Source of the DNA: Armigeres subalbatus
Taxonomy: Eukaryota > Arthropoda > Insecta > Diptera > Culicidae
DNA length: 64,000 nucleotides
Direction: 5' to 3'
Assembly: GCF_024139115.2 (NCBI RefSeq)
Contig: NW_026943133.1
Coordinates: 62,001 to 126,000, forward strand
The notes under the pieces are model-generated. The model saw only the letters and a list, made by a program, of their open reading frames with translations, was not told the origin of the DNA and ran no database searches. The translations under genes were made by a program, and so were the position numbers. Positions 11,076 through 20,786 of the stretch are shown in pieces (within the stretch, counting starts at the first letter, position 1; every line of letters starts with the position of its first letter).

Positions 11076-12499
11076 ATGCCTGCGCTAGACGAAATCAAAT
11101 CCTCCTGGGCCGATGAAGTGGAGTTAGATTCCGGCTCGTTGCCGCCGCCGACGGAAATTATCGAAAATGGCCAAAAGGTCGTCACCGAGTATAAATACAA
11201 AGATGACAAAAAGGTGAAGGTGGTTCGGACGTATAAGATAACGCGACTGGTGGTTCCGAAGAGCATCGCCAAGCGTAAGAACTGGAAAAAATTCGGCGAC
11301 TCGGAGAATGATAAGCCCGGACCGAACCCAGGCACAACAATGGTTTCGGAAGATATCTACATGCAGTTTGTTAGCAACAAGGAGGAGGAGCAAAAGTCGG
11401 AAAATCCGCTAGATTCGGTAAAGAACATTGCCAAGTGTCGGAATTGCGAGGGCGAACATTGGTCGGTGCAGTGCCCATACAGGGCACAGTACGAATCTGG
11501 AAAAGCTAAACCAGCCATACAAGGTGAGATTGATAACCTTTGCATGGGGAACTGTTGTAATCATTTTGTTTATAAACTGTTGGCTCTAAGCAGCTTAAAG
11601 TCTTTCGGAATATTTGCATTTAGATAGTATTTTATCGAAATTATGCCTGTTATTCTTTTTTCCGTGGCATATAGGGCATCTCGCTTTAATAGGATGTTAT
11701 TTTTTTTTTCTATAATGTTTCACATTTCTTTTCTTTTATTTGAGTTTTCTCTTTTTTATTCAATATTGCAATAATTTCATATTCCATCATCCAAAAAAAT
11801 TAAATAAACATTCCTCGCGTGATTTTTGAAAACGTCGTAAGTCCAAATGAGAGACTCTCTTTCATAACGCTCCCTTTGGCTAATATTTAGGCTAGTTTCA
11901 AATTTGTTGCAATATTTTCACCTCAGCACACTAGACAAAGCTATTTTCTTCAGATCGGTGCTGGAAAATCCAATGTAAATGTTAGAATGGCTTTGTAATA
12001 ATCGAAAGAGAAAGTAAACAAAGAGAGGCTCTCTTTTGGACTTACGACGTTTTCAAAAATCACGCGAGATTCATTTTTTTTTAACTGCGATATTGTGAAG
12101 CAGAATCATATTTTTACTGTTTTTACAATTCCAGTGCCCCAAGAAATGGCCCCAACAACTACGAAGAGCGGCAAATACGTTCCCCCGAGTATGCGCGAAA
12201 GCCAGAAGCCGGGTATGGGTGGCAACCCGAGAGGACGCGACGACACCACTGCCATCCGTATTTCTAATCTGTCGGAGGCGATGACGGAAGCCGATCTGGA
12301 GGAGTTGGTGAAGAGGATTGGTCCGCACAGCAAGATGTTTTTGGCTCGCGACAAGAACACCGGTCTGTGCAAAGGGTTCGCCTACGTACACTTCAAATCT
12401 CGCCGCGACGCTGCTACTGCTATTGAGCTTCTCAATGGGCACGGCTACGATCATTTGATCTTGAATGTCGAATGGTCCAAACCGCAGAATCCGCAGTAG
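11076..12499 (+). CDS. eIF3g1: Eukaryotic translation initiation factor 3 subunit G (eIF3g / eIF3-S4), two coding exons
   Basis: eIF3g is an RNA-binding subunit of the cytoplasmic eIF3 complex, which acts in 40S recruitment, scanning and re-initiation. Coding exons are 11076-11523 and 12135-12499, with an intron of 611 bp (GTGAGA donor, TTCCAG acceptor, phase 1). The product is 270 residues, matching the fly protein in length. It starts [18 protein letters not shown], a conserved family N-terminus. It has a CCHC-type zinc knuckle (C121, C124, H128, C133; [13 protein letters not shown]). A C-terminal RRM spans about residues 188-264, with RNP2 IRISNL and RNP1 KGFAYVHF. The ATG at 11076 is chosen because upstream in-frame sequence is intronic. 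The coding intron holds a MITE (11814-12068). The gene appears intact. Confidence 0.97.
11814..12068. mobile_element. MITE in the eIF3g intron, ATTC target duplication
   Basis: A 255-bp element has terminal inverted repeats of about 46 bp with two mismatches, beginning CTCGCGTGATTTTTG. Direct repeats ATTC flank it at 11810-11813 and 12069-12072. It has no coding capacity. It lies about 66 bp upstream of the eIF3g acceptor, close to the branch-point region. Confidence 0.85.
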
Positions 12500-12800
12500 G
12501 AATTGTTGCAGAGTTGGGAATTAGGAACTAAGTTGTGGTGCGCGTTATATTATGCTTCATGCTAAGATGTGCTTTCCAATATATGGCGAACTGGAATTAA
12601 TGTTGTTTGACGCTTTCCTTCTATTGACGAAGAATTCCGAAATCAATGTCCGATGTCTACGTTGCGGTTTTCAAGCTATGTGCACGCTACGTCCACGCAA
12701 AGTACGCAGCTTCAAATGGAGTAATGCATACGTATACGTGTCCACGACTACATTTGATGCTGGGTACCTTGCGTGAACGCGGCGTGCCCATTTATTTAGT
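12500..12800 (+). other. Probable eIF3g 3'UTR and short intergenic region
   Basis: The 300 bp after the eIF3g stop contain no recognised gene and no AATAAA hexamer on the plus strand. The real polyadenylation signal may be a variant or lie elsewhere. Confidence 0.35.
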
Positions 12801-12806
12801 TAACAT

Positions 12807-13154
12807 CTAAACAGATAACACTGAATCAACAATTTGACGCCACAATGCACGGTTCGAGGCCGCATCTCTCCATCCTCGGATACGCCCCACGCTCGCCAAG
12901 TCGTTCTGCACCTGGTCTGCCCATCTCGCTCGCTGCGCTCCACGCCGTCTCGTACCTGTCGGATCGGAAGCGAACACCATCTTTGCAGGGTTGCTGTCCG
13001 GCATTCTTGCAACATGTCCTGCCCATCGTACCCTTCCGGCTTTAGCTACCTTCTGGATACTGGGTTCGCCGTAGAGTTTGGCGAGCTCATGGTTCATTCT
13101 CCGCCGCCACACACCGTCTTCTTGCACAGCACACCGCCAAAGATGGTCCTAAGC
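12807..13154 (-). pseudogene. C-terminal segment of the RTE-like RT
   Basis: This block begins with the RTIFGG motif and continues WRRRMNHELAKLYGEPSI, RVRWAGHVARM and a RARWADQV-type tail, then stops at 12807. The same order of motifs ends the element at 60636-63056. It completes the RT of the block at 13633-14660, from which it was separated by the MITE insertion. Confidence 0.88.
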
Positions 13155-13632
13155 TGGGTGCTGCGGATAGAACCGCTTTTCTGCTCTCAAGCGAGTAGCG
13201 GGATATTTTGAAATCAATCCTATGAGCAGAATTATTTTGCAGTTCTCCGGCTGTCAAACATTTCCCGCTCTTCTAATTTCTCTTTCCATGCTGCATGAAG
13301 GCGCACGAATGCGCGAGACTCTACATGACTTTACGATGGTTTACATACATTTCTGCTCCAATTAGCTGCTGAATCTCGTGAAATCTCGTAACGAGTGCTT
13401 TTTAGTGGCATTCCTACTAATTATCCACTCGAAATATAATGTGAATATATTTGTTACAAAGAATGCAAAATTCAAACTAAGTTTGTTTTTATTTTTTTCC
13501 CCAAATAATAACAATACTTCTCAACACAAAATCTAAAACGAACATAACCACAATCTTCAATGTTTGGCTCCGGCACAATAGAAAATTTTGGCTTCAGTTT
13601 GACAACCAAATCGATTCTATCCGCACCACCCA
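13155..13632. mobile_element. MITE with 10-bp target duplication (Mutator-like size)
   Basis: A 478-bp element begins TGGGTGCTGCGGATAGAAC and ends with the inverse (GATTCTATCCGCACCACCCA), matching 19 of 21 bases. GGTCCTAAGC is duplicated exactly at 13145-13154 and 13633-13642. It has no coding frame. Target duplications of 9-11 bp are typical of Mutator-like elements. That assignment is inferred; the duplication is seen directly. Confidence 0.92.
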
Positions 13633-14660
13633 GGTCCTAAGCACCCGTCTCTCGAATACTCCGAGTGCTTGCAAGTCCTCCTCGAGCATTGTCCATGTTT
13701 CATGTCCGTAGAGGACAACCGGTCTTATTAGCGTCTTGTACATGACACATTTGGTGCGGTGGCGAATCTTTTTCGACCGCAGTTTCTTCTGGAGCCCGTA
13801 GTAGGCCCGACTTCCACAGATGATGCGCCTTTGTATTTCACGACTAACGTTGTTGTCAGCCGTTAGCAAGGATCCGAGGTAGACAAATTCCTCGACCACC
13901 TCGAAGGTATCCCCGTCTATCGTAACACTGCTTCCCAGGCGGGCCCTGTCGCGATCGGTTCCGCCCACAAGCATGTACTTTGTCTTTGACGCATTCACCA
14001 CCAGTCCAACTTTTGTTGCTTCACGTTTCAGGCGGGTGTACAGTTCTGCCACCTTTGCAAATGTTCGGCCGACAATGTCCATGTCATCCGCGAAGCAAAT
14101 AAATTGACTGGATCTGTTGAAAATCGTACCCCGGCTGTTCCATCCGGCTCTCCGCATGACACCCTCTAGCACAATGTTGAACAACAGGTACGAAAGTCCA
14201 TCACCTTGTCTTAGTCCCCGGCGCGATTCGAACGAACTGGAGTGTTCGCCCGAAATCTTCACACAGTTTTGCACACCATCCACCGTTGCTTTGATCAGTC
14301 TGGTAAGCTTCCCAGGGAAGCTGTTCTGGTCCATAATTTTCCATAGCTCTACGCGGTTTATACTGTCGTATGCCGCCTTGAAATCAACGAACAGATGGTG
14401 CGTTGGGACCTGGTATTCACGGCATTTTTGAAGGATTTGCCGTACAGTAAAGATCTGGTCCGTTGTCGAGCGGCCGTCAACGAAGCCGGCTTGATAACTT
14501 CCCACGAACTCGTTCACTAATGGTGACAGACGACGGAAGATGATCTGGGATATCACTTTGTAGGCGGCATTAAGGATGGTGATCGCTCGAAAGTTCTCAC
14601 ACTCCAGCTTGTGGCTAGCTTTTCCGGGCCCATCTTGATGAGCTCAGCTCCGATACCATC
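13633..14660 (-). pseudogene. Reverse transcriptase of the RTE-like element (main block)
   Basis: The frame from about 14580 to 13633 shows non-LTR RT motifs in order: NFRAITILNAAYKV, then YQAGFVDGRSTTDQIF, the catalytic HLFVDFKAAYDSI block, GLRQGDGLS, the catalytic FADDMD box, then the thumb region ending VLRT at the MITE insertion. The upstream part (GIGAELIKMGPEK in another frame) is shifted, so the protein is not continuous. The function would be target-primed reverse transcription. It is a pseudogene because of the 5' truncation, frameshift and insertion. The open frame beyond 13633 toward 13594 is MITE sequence and not RT. Confidence 0.9.
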
Positions 14661-14740
14661 CTTACGCAATGCGGTCGGGTCTGAGCTTGACGACCGACTG
14701 ACAAATAGCTCACACAATCTCGATCAGTACAGTTGCTGAT

Positions 14741-14915
14741 GAAGAATGTGTGTAGCCGCCACACATTCTAAATACTCACGCTCCTCTAATGTGAACGTGT
14801 ACTATACACATGTGGAAGTGTTGGCTTCAGAAATGGATTGCGAGTGATTTGACTATGCGTCCAATTTGGGAATCTCGAGCTCATTCAGTAGCCGCTAGGT
14901 TGCGAAGGCCGACGG
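14741..14915. other. Short unassigned stretch
   Basis: No gene is seen. An imperfect inverted pair around GTGTGTAGCCGCCACAC (14747-14764) is visible. Confidence 0.35.
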
Positions 14916-14918
14916 AGG

Positions 14919-14992
14919 TCTTTCGTAGCTTAGTTGGTCTAGCACCAGTCTAGCGTACTGTAAAGTTGTGGGTTCGAGTTCCATCGAAGGGA
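14919..14992 (+). repeat. tRNA-Ala-like SINE head, split from its body by copia
   Basis: The sequence folds as a tRNA. It has a 7-bp acceptor stem with wobbles (TCTTTCG with CGAAGGG), an A box TAGCTTAGTTGG, a 7-base anticodon loop CTAGCGT (anticodon AGC, Ala) and a B box GGTTCGAGTTCC. There is a weak D stem and no functional gene context. The body continues past 15041, is interrupted by the copia element, and resumes after 19451. It is read as a SINE head (Pol III promoter) and not a working tRNA gene. Confidence 0.65.
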
Positions 14993-15046
14993 AAATGGTT
15001 ACCTCCAATACATTTTTCAAATCATTATCTTCCACTTCCACATAAT

Positions 15047-15217
15047 TGATGGAATCATAGTAACTCGCTAACCAGTTGCTAAGCATAGGTCCATCGCTAA
15101 CAACTACTTTATTGATAGCAACTAGATTGTTTAAACTAATAACGAAAAAATAAACTCATTCCCAATTGTTCTCTTGACCTGAATGGTTTTTTTTTCATCA
15201 GTAAGATACGTCCAACA
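15047..15217 (+). repeat. copia 5' LTR
   Basis: It starts TGATGGAATCATAG and ends GATACGTCCAACA. It differs from the 3' LTR at three positions (one near 15154, two in the T-run near 15190). Confidence 0.95.
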
Positions 15218-15251
15218 GGTTAGGGACCTGCGTTTTCAATAGATAGAAAAG

Positions 15252-15841
15252 ATGGAGAGAACGGGTATTGTCAAGCTATCCAATGGAAATTATGACACTT
15301 GGAAACTGGAAATAGAATTTCTACTTGTCCGGGAAGGCTTATGGAAGTATGTTGTTTCTGGTGTAAAGCCTGCGTTGGCTGCTGATCGGTCGAATTTGGC
15401 GGATGTTGCCGCTTGGGATGACGGCGATCAAAAACGACGATTGGGTTACTGCTTAGTCGGAACCAACATGGTCACATACGGAATACTACAACTGCCAAAG
15501 CCGTGTGGGATAATCTCAAGAAGCAGCACGAAAAGAAATCGTTAACTTCAAAAGTGCATCTTCTAAAGCGAATTTGTGATTTGAAATATCATGAAGGCGA
15601 TGACATTGAAGAGCATTTGGTGAAATTTGAAGAGTTATTTGAAAAACTTTCGAATGCTGGTACGAAACTGGATGAAGATTTACAAGTGGTTCTGGTCTTC
15701 AGAAGTCTACCAAGTTCTTTTGATGCCCTTACAACGACCCTGGAGAATCGTTCAGAAGATGAACTTACATTAGAACTTGTCAAAGCCAAAATTCTCAACG
15801 AGATTCAGAAGCGAAGCGGAGACATTTGCATTCACCGTTAA
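15252..15841 (+). pseudogene. copia Gag (frameshifted, C-terminus lost)
   Basis: The frame opens at the ATG at 15252 (MERTGIVKLSNGNYDTWK, the N-terminal Gag motif). A shift near 15500-15545 moves it to the frame with WDNLKKQHEKKSL. It continues with LPSSFDALTTTLENRSEDEL (the conserved copia Gag region), then stops at 15841. The CCHC zinc knuckle expected between Gag and protease is missing: Gag helix sequence runs directly into protease sequence near 15810. The deletion would prevent a normal nucleocapsid. Confidence 0.9.
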
Positions 15842-16555
15842 AGAAACTGCTGCGATTAACTGGATTGTGGACTCAGGAGCTAGTTCGCACATGTGTACCA
15901 ATAAAAAGTGTTTCGTTACTCTGGAAGAAGCAAAAGATGACACACCACGCTTTGTGACGGTAGCCGATGGCAAGAAAGCCCTAGTAAAGGTGTAGGAAAA
16001 TGCAAGATCAACTGTTATGGAAGCAACGCCGAGGAAAAAGAAATCATTTTGAGCGACGTGCTGTTTGTTCCAGATCTTGACATGAACTTGATATCCGTTG
16101 GCTGTTTGGTCCAAAAAGGTGCTGGGATAACATTTGACGAGAATGGCTGTACAATAATGGGCGGACGACGTATTGCAGCTGTTGCATCTCGAAGAAACGG
16201 ACTGTACCATCTACGTTTAGTGGAAAGAGCGAGCACTGTAATAGAAGAATGTGTACTGAAAAACTGCATCCACGAGTGGCATCGGAAGTTAGGACACAGA
16301 GACATTCATGCTATTCAAGAATTGAAGCGTCGTAAATTAGCAAATAGTGTTGGTATTAAAGATTGTGGTCTGAAGATGGAATGCGAAACCTGTCTGCAAG
16401 GCAAAATGTCACGTTTATCGTTTCCGAAAGTTTCAAGAAGACGTTCTAAAACAATTTTGGATTTGATTCATAGTGATCTATGCGGACCAATGAATACGGT
16501 AACTCCAGGTGGACGTCGATATTTCCTCACGTTCATCGATGACTGCAGTCGCTAT

Positions 16556-16745
16556 TAGGTTCTGCAGCATGACGTCACGAATGAATTCGGTCCTCGTCGA
16601 ATGAACTTTTTTGACAGTTCAGTAGTACTTTCCACTGACTCTCACAAAGATCGAGTTCGTGATTGGTTGGCTGCCCCCGAGTCCAACGCGAAGTACTACT
16701 AATCAGTCATCAGTTTGAGGTTAGATACAGACGCTGCAGAACCTA
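16556..16745. mobile_element. 190-bp MITE nested in copia integrase
   Basis: The inverted ends TAGGTTCTGCAGC and GCTGCAGAACCTA match perfectly. AT flanks both sides (16554-16555 and 16746-16747). Removing it rejoins the conserved integrase reading frame, which confirms the boundaries to within a base or two. Confidence 0.85.
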
Positions 16746-16940
16746 ATTCAACCGTGTTCTTTCTACGTGAGAAGTCAGAAACGTTTGAAGCATTGAAGGA
16801 TTTCGTGCAGCAGATGAAAACTCAGTTTGGCAGACCGCCAAAAATATTGAGGTCAGATCAAGGCGGTGAATATTGTGGTAATGACGTTAAAAAGTTCCTC
16901 CGTAGCGAAGGGATACTGCAGCAATTCACAGTGGCCTATA

Positions 16941-17017
16941 CTGCCGCTATCCGCAAGTCAGACTTATCTGTATATGGACGCCATATCCAGATAAGTCTGA
17001 TTTGCGGTTAGCGGCAG
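16941..17017. mobile_element. 77-bp palindromic MITE nested in copia integrase
   Basis: Almost the whole element is one hairpin. The left arm begins CTGCCGCTATCCGCAAGTC and the right arm is its inverse ending GCGGTTAGCGGCAG. TATA flanks both sides (16937-16940 and 17018-17021). A larger element with CTGCCG ends and a TACA duplication lies at 54752-54890. Confidence 0.88.
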
Positions 17018-17699
17018 TATACGCCACAACAAAATGGTGTTGCTGAGAGGAAAAATCGGTCTCTGGTGGAAATGGCCCGTTGTATAATTTTGAACAGTGG
17101 ATTGTATTATAAATATTGGGGTGAAGCTATAAATACTGCCAATTACCTACAGAACAAACTACCTACGAAGCCTGTGGAGAAGACACCATATGAAGTTTGG
17201 TATGATGTCAAACCAGATTTGGAGCGAGTGAGACTTTTCGGATCGCAAGCATACGTTTTTATACCGCAACCGAAACGAAGAAAACTGGAACCCAAATCTA
17301 TCAAGATGATTTTTGTTGGATATTCACATCAACATAAGGCTTGGCGTTTCATCGATACAACAACGAACAAAATTGTATTCAGCAGAGATGCGAAATTTTT
17401 GCCTTCGAGACCAGCCACGGGAGAGTATCCAGCTAAAGAAATCCAGGCAAACGATATTGTAGAGCTTCCGCTATCACCTACAGTAGAAAAAGATGAACGT
17501 TTGTCAAATAATGAAGAAAATGAAAATAATGAATTCAACGATAGTAGCGTATTTGAAGATGCCAGTGATCAGCATGACGAATTGATAGAAGAGGGAAGTG
17601 AGAACCAGGAGGAGATGGTTGATGTACAGGAGGAGCATTTCTCAGAAGTACCAAGACGATCGACTCGTTCTACCAAAGGTGTATTGCCGAAACGCTATG

Positions 17700-19278
17700 A
17701 TGCGGATGGAAGAATGGTTCATCAATTGTCCAGTGAGCCGCGATCGTACTGTGAAGCTATTGGTTGTTCAGAGAAGATGTTCTGGATGGCTGCAATGCAA
17801 GACGAACTCAAGTCACTGGAGCAAAATAGTGTTTGGGAATTAACAACCTTGCCTCCAGGAAAGAAAGCAATTGGATCACGTTGGATTTATAAGAAGAAAG
17901 AAGATGAGTTTGGAAATATCATAAGATATAAAGCGCGACTGGTAGCACAGGGCTTCACACAACTTTATGGACTGGATTATGATGAAGTTTTCGCGCCTGT
18001 AGCAAAGCAAGCAACGTTCCGAATGCTGTTGACAATTGTCGCCAAAAAGAAAATGAAAGTTCGGCATATTGACGTGAAAACTGCCTACCTCAATGGAGAA
18101 CTCAAAGAAGAGATTTTTATGAAGTTACCACCAGGATTTCACGGAAAAGATGATCAAGTATGCCGACTCAGAAAAAGTTTGTATGGTTTGAAGCAGTCTG
18201 CAAGAATGTGGAATCAAAAGCAATGAAGAACTTCTGAATTATGGTTTCAAGCAAGCTGTGTCAGATCCTTGTCTATATGTACGAAGACAGAAGAATCAAT
18301 TGGTGTATCTCCTTGTTTATGTAGACGACATGCTGCTGGTAACAACGGGCGATGAAGTTTATCATGATGTCATTCGGAAATTAGGAGCAGAATTTCAACT
18401 GACGGAACTTGGAAATGCAAAGCACTTCTTGGGTATTCGAATATCGCAGACTCTACATGGATACTGTTTGTGCCAGAGAAGCTATATAGAGAAGTTAGTG
18501 AGCACATTTGGTTTAGCAGATGCAAAATAATCAAAAATACCAATGGACCCCGGATATATACAACAAAAGGAGGAGTCAGAGAGGCTACAAAATAAGGATC
18601 AATTCCAAAGCCTCGTTGGTGGTTTGCTGTATCTAGCCGTAAACACTAGACCCGACATTGCAATCAGTGCGTCAATCCTTGGAAGAAATGTTAGTCAACC
18701 CAGTACATACTGCTGACTGGATCGAAGCTAAACGAGTTTTGAGATACCTGAAGAATACTTGCTGTTATCAATTACAGCTTGGAAACGAATTCAAATCTTT
18801 GGAAGCTTATGCTGATGCTGATTGGGCAGGTAAAGTTAAAGACCGAAAATCAAATTCAGGTTTTCTCATCTTATATGGCAATGGAATCGTTTCATGGTGT
18901 GCAAGAAAACAAACATGCGTAGCTTTATCATCCACTGAGGCTGAATACATCTCACTCGCAGAATGTTGTCAAGAATTGAAGTGGATCCAGAACTTATTGA
19001 AGGATTTCGGTGAAATCGTGAAGTTTCCTATACGAATCTACAAGGATAATCAAAGCTGTATAAAAATGTTAACCAACCATGGAGAGAAACGATCGAAGCA
19101 CATAGACACAAAATTCCATTTTATCAAGGATCTAGCTGAACGCAATGAAATAGAAGTAAGTTACTGTCCAACAGAAACAATGCTAGCGGACATACTCACG
19201 AAGCCATTGAATAGAGTAAGATTAGAAACATTACGTACGAAGATTGGAATTCGATTTGTAAGCGATGAGGAGGAGTGA
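17700..19278 (+). pseudogene. copia reverse transcriptase and RNase H (frameshifted)
   Basis: RT begins in the frame ending at 18226: WIYKKKEDEFGNIIRYKARL, then VAQGFTQ, APVAKQATFR, HIDVKTAYLNG, YGLKQSARMW. A frameshift near 18226 moves to the frame with LVYVDDMLLV (the catalytic YVDD box). A stop at 18528-18530 and another shift near 18700 follow. RNase H then reads YADADWAGK, CVALSSTEAEYISL, KHIDTKFHFI and ends at 19278, just inside the 3' LTR. All catalytic motifs are visible but the frame is broken at least three times. Confidence 0.93.
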
Positions 19279-19446
19279 TGGAATCATAGTAACTCGCTAA
19301 CCAGTTGCTAAGCATAGGTCCATCGCTAACAACTACTTTATTGATAGCAACTAGATTGTTTAAACTAATAACGAAAAAATAAATTCATTCCCAATTGTTC
19401 TCTTGACCTGAATGGTTGTCTTTTCATCAGTAAGATACGTCCAACA
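19276..19446 (+). repeat. copia 3' LTR
   Basis: It is 171 bp, matching the 5' LTR except for three positions. It is preceded by the purine-rich GATGAGGAGGAG tract that would prime plus-strand synthesis. Confidence 0.95.
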
Positions 19447-19451
19447 ATAAT

Positions 19452-20786
19452 GTACATATTCACATATGAGTTTTCATAACATTGTAAATTAATGTCCAAG
19501 TCGGGTGGTTTAATCCCCGGAATATAGGCAATTACCTTTGATTGAACTGAATAGTGAATATTGATTATATTATAGATAGATAAGAGCAACCAATAATGGC
19601 GCAACGCAATAATGGTTGTAACTTCGCAGGAAGAAAATTTGCATTTTACAAGCAATAATTTGAAGCACATGGGCTATCGGATAACAATTTATGTGTGATT
19701 AAAATTTCGATTTTTCTTAGAAAAAATTGTCTTTTGAACGGTTTATTACGGTATCATTTTTTTCTAGTTCAGTATCAGAAACCTTACCGAGAAGGTGTGT
19801 AATTATATCGCATGGAACTTTTACTCGTCTACGCCACTGTAAGTACATCATGCACCCAGCAGTAATGTCCTTCTATCTGTTTCTCTTCCAAGTTCTGACT
19901 AATGCGGAGGGGCAGACTTAATGATTAAGTACTAACTCTAGCTAATCATAATTTGATATCTTTCTTATCTATTGAGTAAACGTTGGTTTATATGATATTT
20001 ACTCTTTTCGGTGTAAGTTGAGGTCCGCTATCACATTGACAGAACTACATAGTTTAATGGCGATCTGATATATCGCGTACCATTACGCGAGTGATTTCTC
20101 ATTTTGTCACATTCTAATTCACACACGCTCGCTCAAGCATTATCATCTCGCTGTCTTTAAAGCACTTTATGGTCCGTTGGTTTCCTGAGTTTCTTATTCT
20201 ATCTAGTTGGAGTAGATTGTGATTGTTTCTTGTTTGAATCAGATCATATAGTCTCAATGTTTATGTTTTTTGAAATCGCATTCAAACCCGATTTTAAATC
20301 AAACTGAGCATTCTCAGAGATTTGTTTTCCTTATTTACGATTGGTGTACAAAGTAAAACATGTGCGGTTTTATTATCTGTGAATATTTTATCAAGAATAT
20401 AAATTTGTTTCAGTACAATTATTGTCAAGATAAAGAAAAAGCGATACACAGAAGAAACAAAATGGCCACTTTAAGTCTTTCAAAGAGTCAAGTGCTTAAA
20501 TAATACTATAAGAAATGAGAAAAAATCAACACATAAAATCTCATATACACCAACACGAGGTAACTAATAATATATAAGAAAATAGTACCGCTTTGTCTAA
20601 TTTGAAAATTCTTCTGAAACGAATTTCGACAAATCGTAATGTGTGAACAAAGCAAAAGAAGGAAGAAATATTTATCACTTCCAGTTTCCGTATCAAACAA
20701 ATAAAAATACTTCTCGTTTCCTCGTATGGCACACTGACTGAAGAAGCCCGTGAGCAGGCGGCAATGGAACCAGCCAAGCCAGGCAC
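19452..20786. other. Rest of the split SINE body, then unassigned AT-rich DNA
   Basis: The first about 100 bp after the copia target duplication continue the repeat interrupted at 15046. The remainder, downstream of the transporter on the minus strand, has no recognised gene. A minus-strand AATAAA (plus TTTATT at 20370-20375) could serve as the transporter polyadenylation signal. Confidence 0.4.

Larger units (their letters stand above)
12801..14740 (-). mobile_element. RTE-like non-LTR retrotransposon, 5'-truncated and broken
   Basis: Two minus-strand coding blocks belong to one element. The upstream block (14660-13633) is reverse transcriptase and the downstream block (13154-12807) is the C-terminal region. 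They are separated only by a 478-bp MITE (13155-13632). The 5' end is lost near 14740 and the frame is already shifted near 14590, so the element is dead. The family is like that at 60636-63056 but distinct in sequence. Confidence 0.88.
15815..17400 (+). pseudogene. copia protease and integrase, interrupted by two MITEs
   Basis: Protease has the active-site block WIVDSGASSHM near 15862-15895, but its frame closes at 15995 and a shift leads to the next frame at 16049. Integrase follows with the HHCC zinc region (WHRKLGHRDI and CETCLQGK) and the catalytic-core start HSDLCGPMN. The core is cut by a MITE at 16556-16745. It resumes with FLREKSETFEAL and the second catalytic region ILRSDQGGEY, and is cut again by a 77-bp palindrome at 16941-17017. 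It resumes with NGVAERKNRSLVEMARC, containing the catalytic Glu region. Both insertions introduce stops. No restored protein is given. Confidence 0.93.
15047..19446 (+). mobile_element. Ty1/copia LTR retrotransposon, complete but inactive
   Basis: The 4.4-kb element has 171-bp LTRs (TGATGG...CCAACA) at both ends and a 5-bp target duplication ATAAT (15042-15046 and 19447-19451). A purine tract (GAGGAGGAG) precedes the 3' LTR. Coding order is gag, protease, integrase, RT, RNase H, as in copia. The LTRs differ at only three positions, so it is fairly young, yet the frame is broken by indels, a stop and two nested MITEs. Confidence 0.97.

Noticed and set aside
12834..13211. Plus-strand frame of 125 residues
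   Set aside because: It is the antisense shadow of the RTE C-terminal segment and the start of the MITE.
14919..14992. Functional tRNA-Ala gene
   Set aside because: Weak D stem, SINE-like body downstream and no terminator at the expected place.
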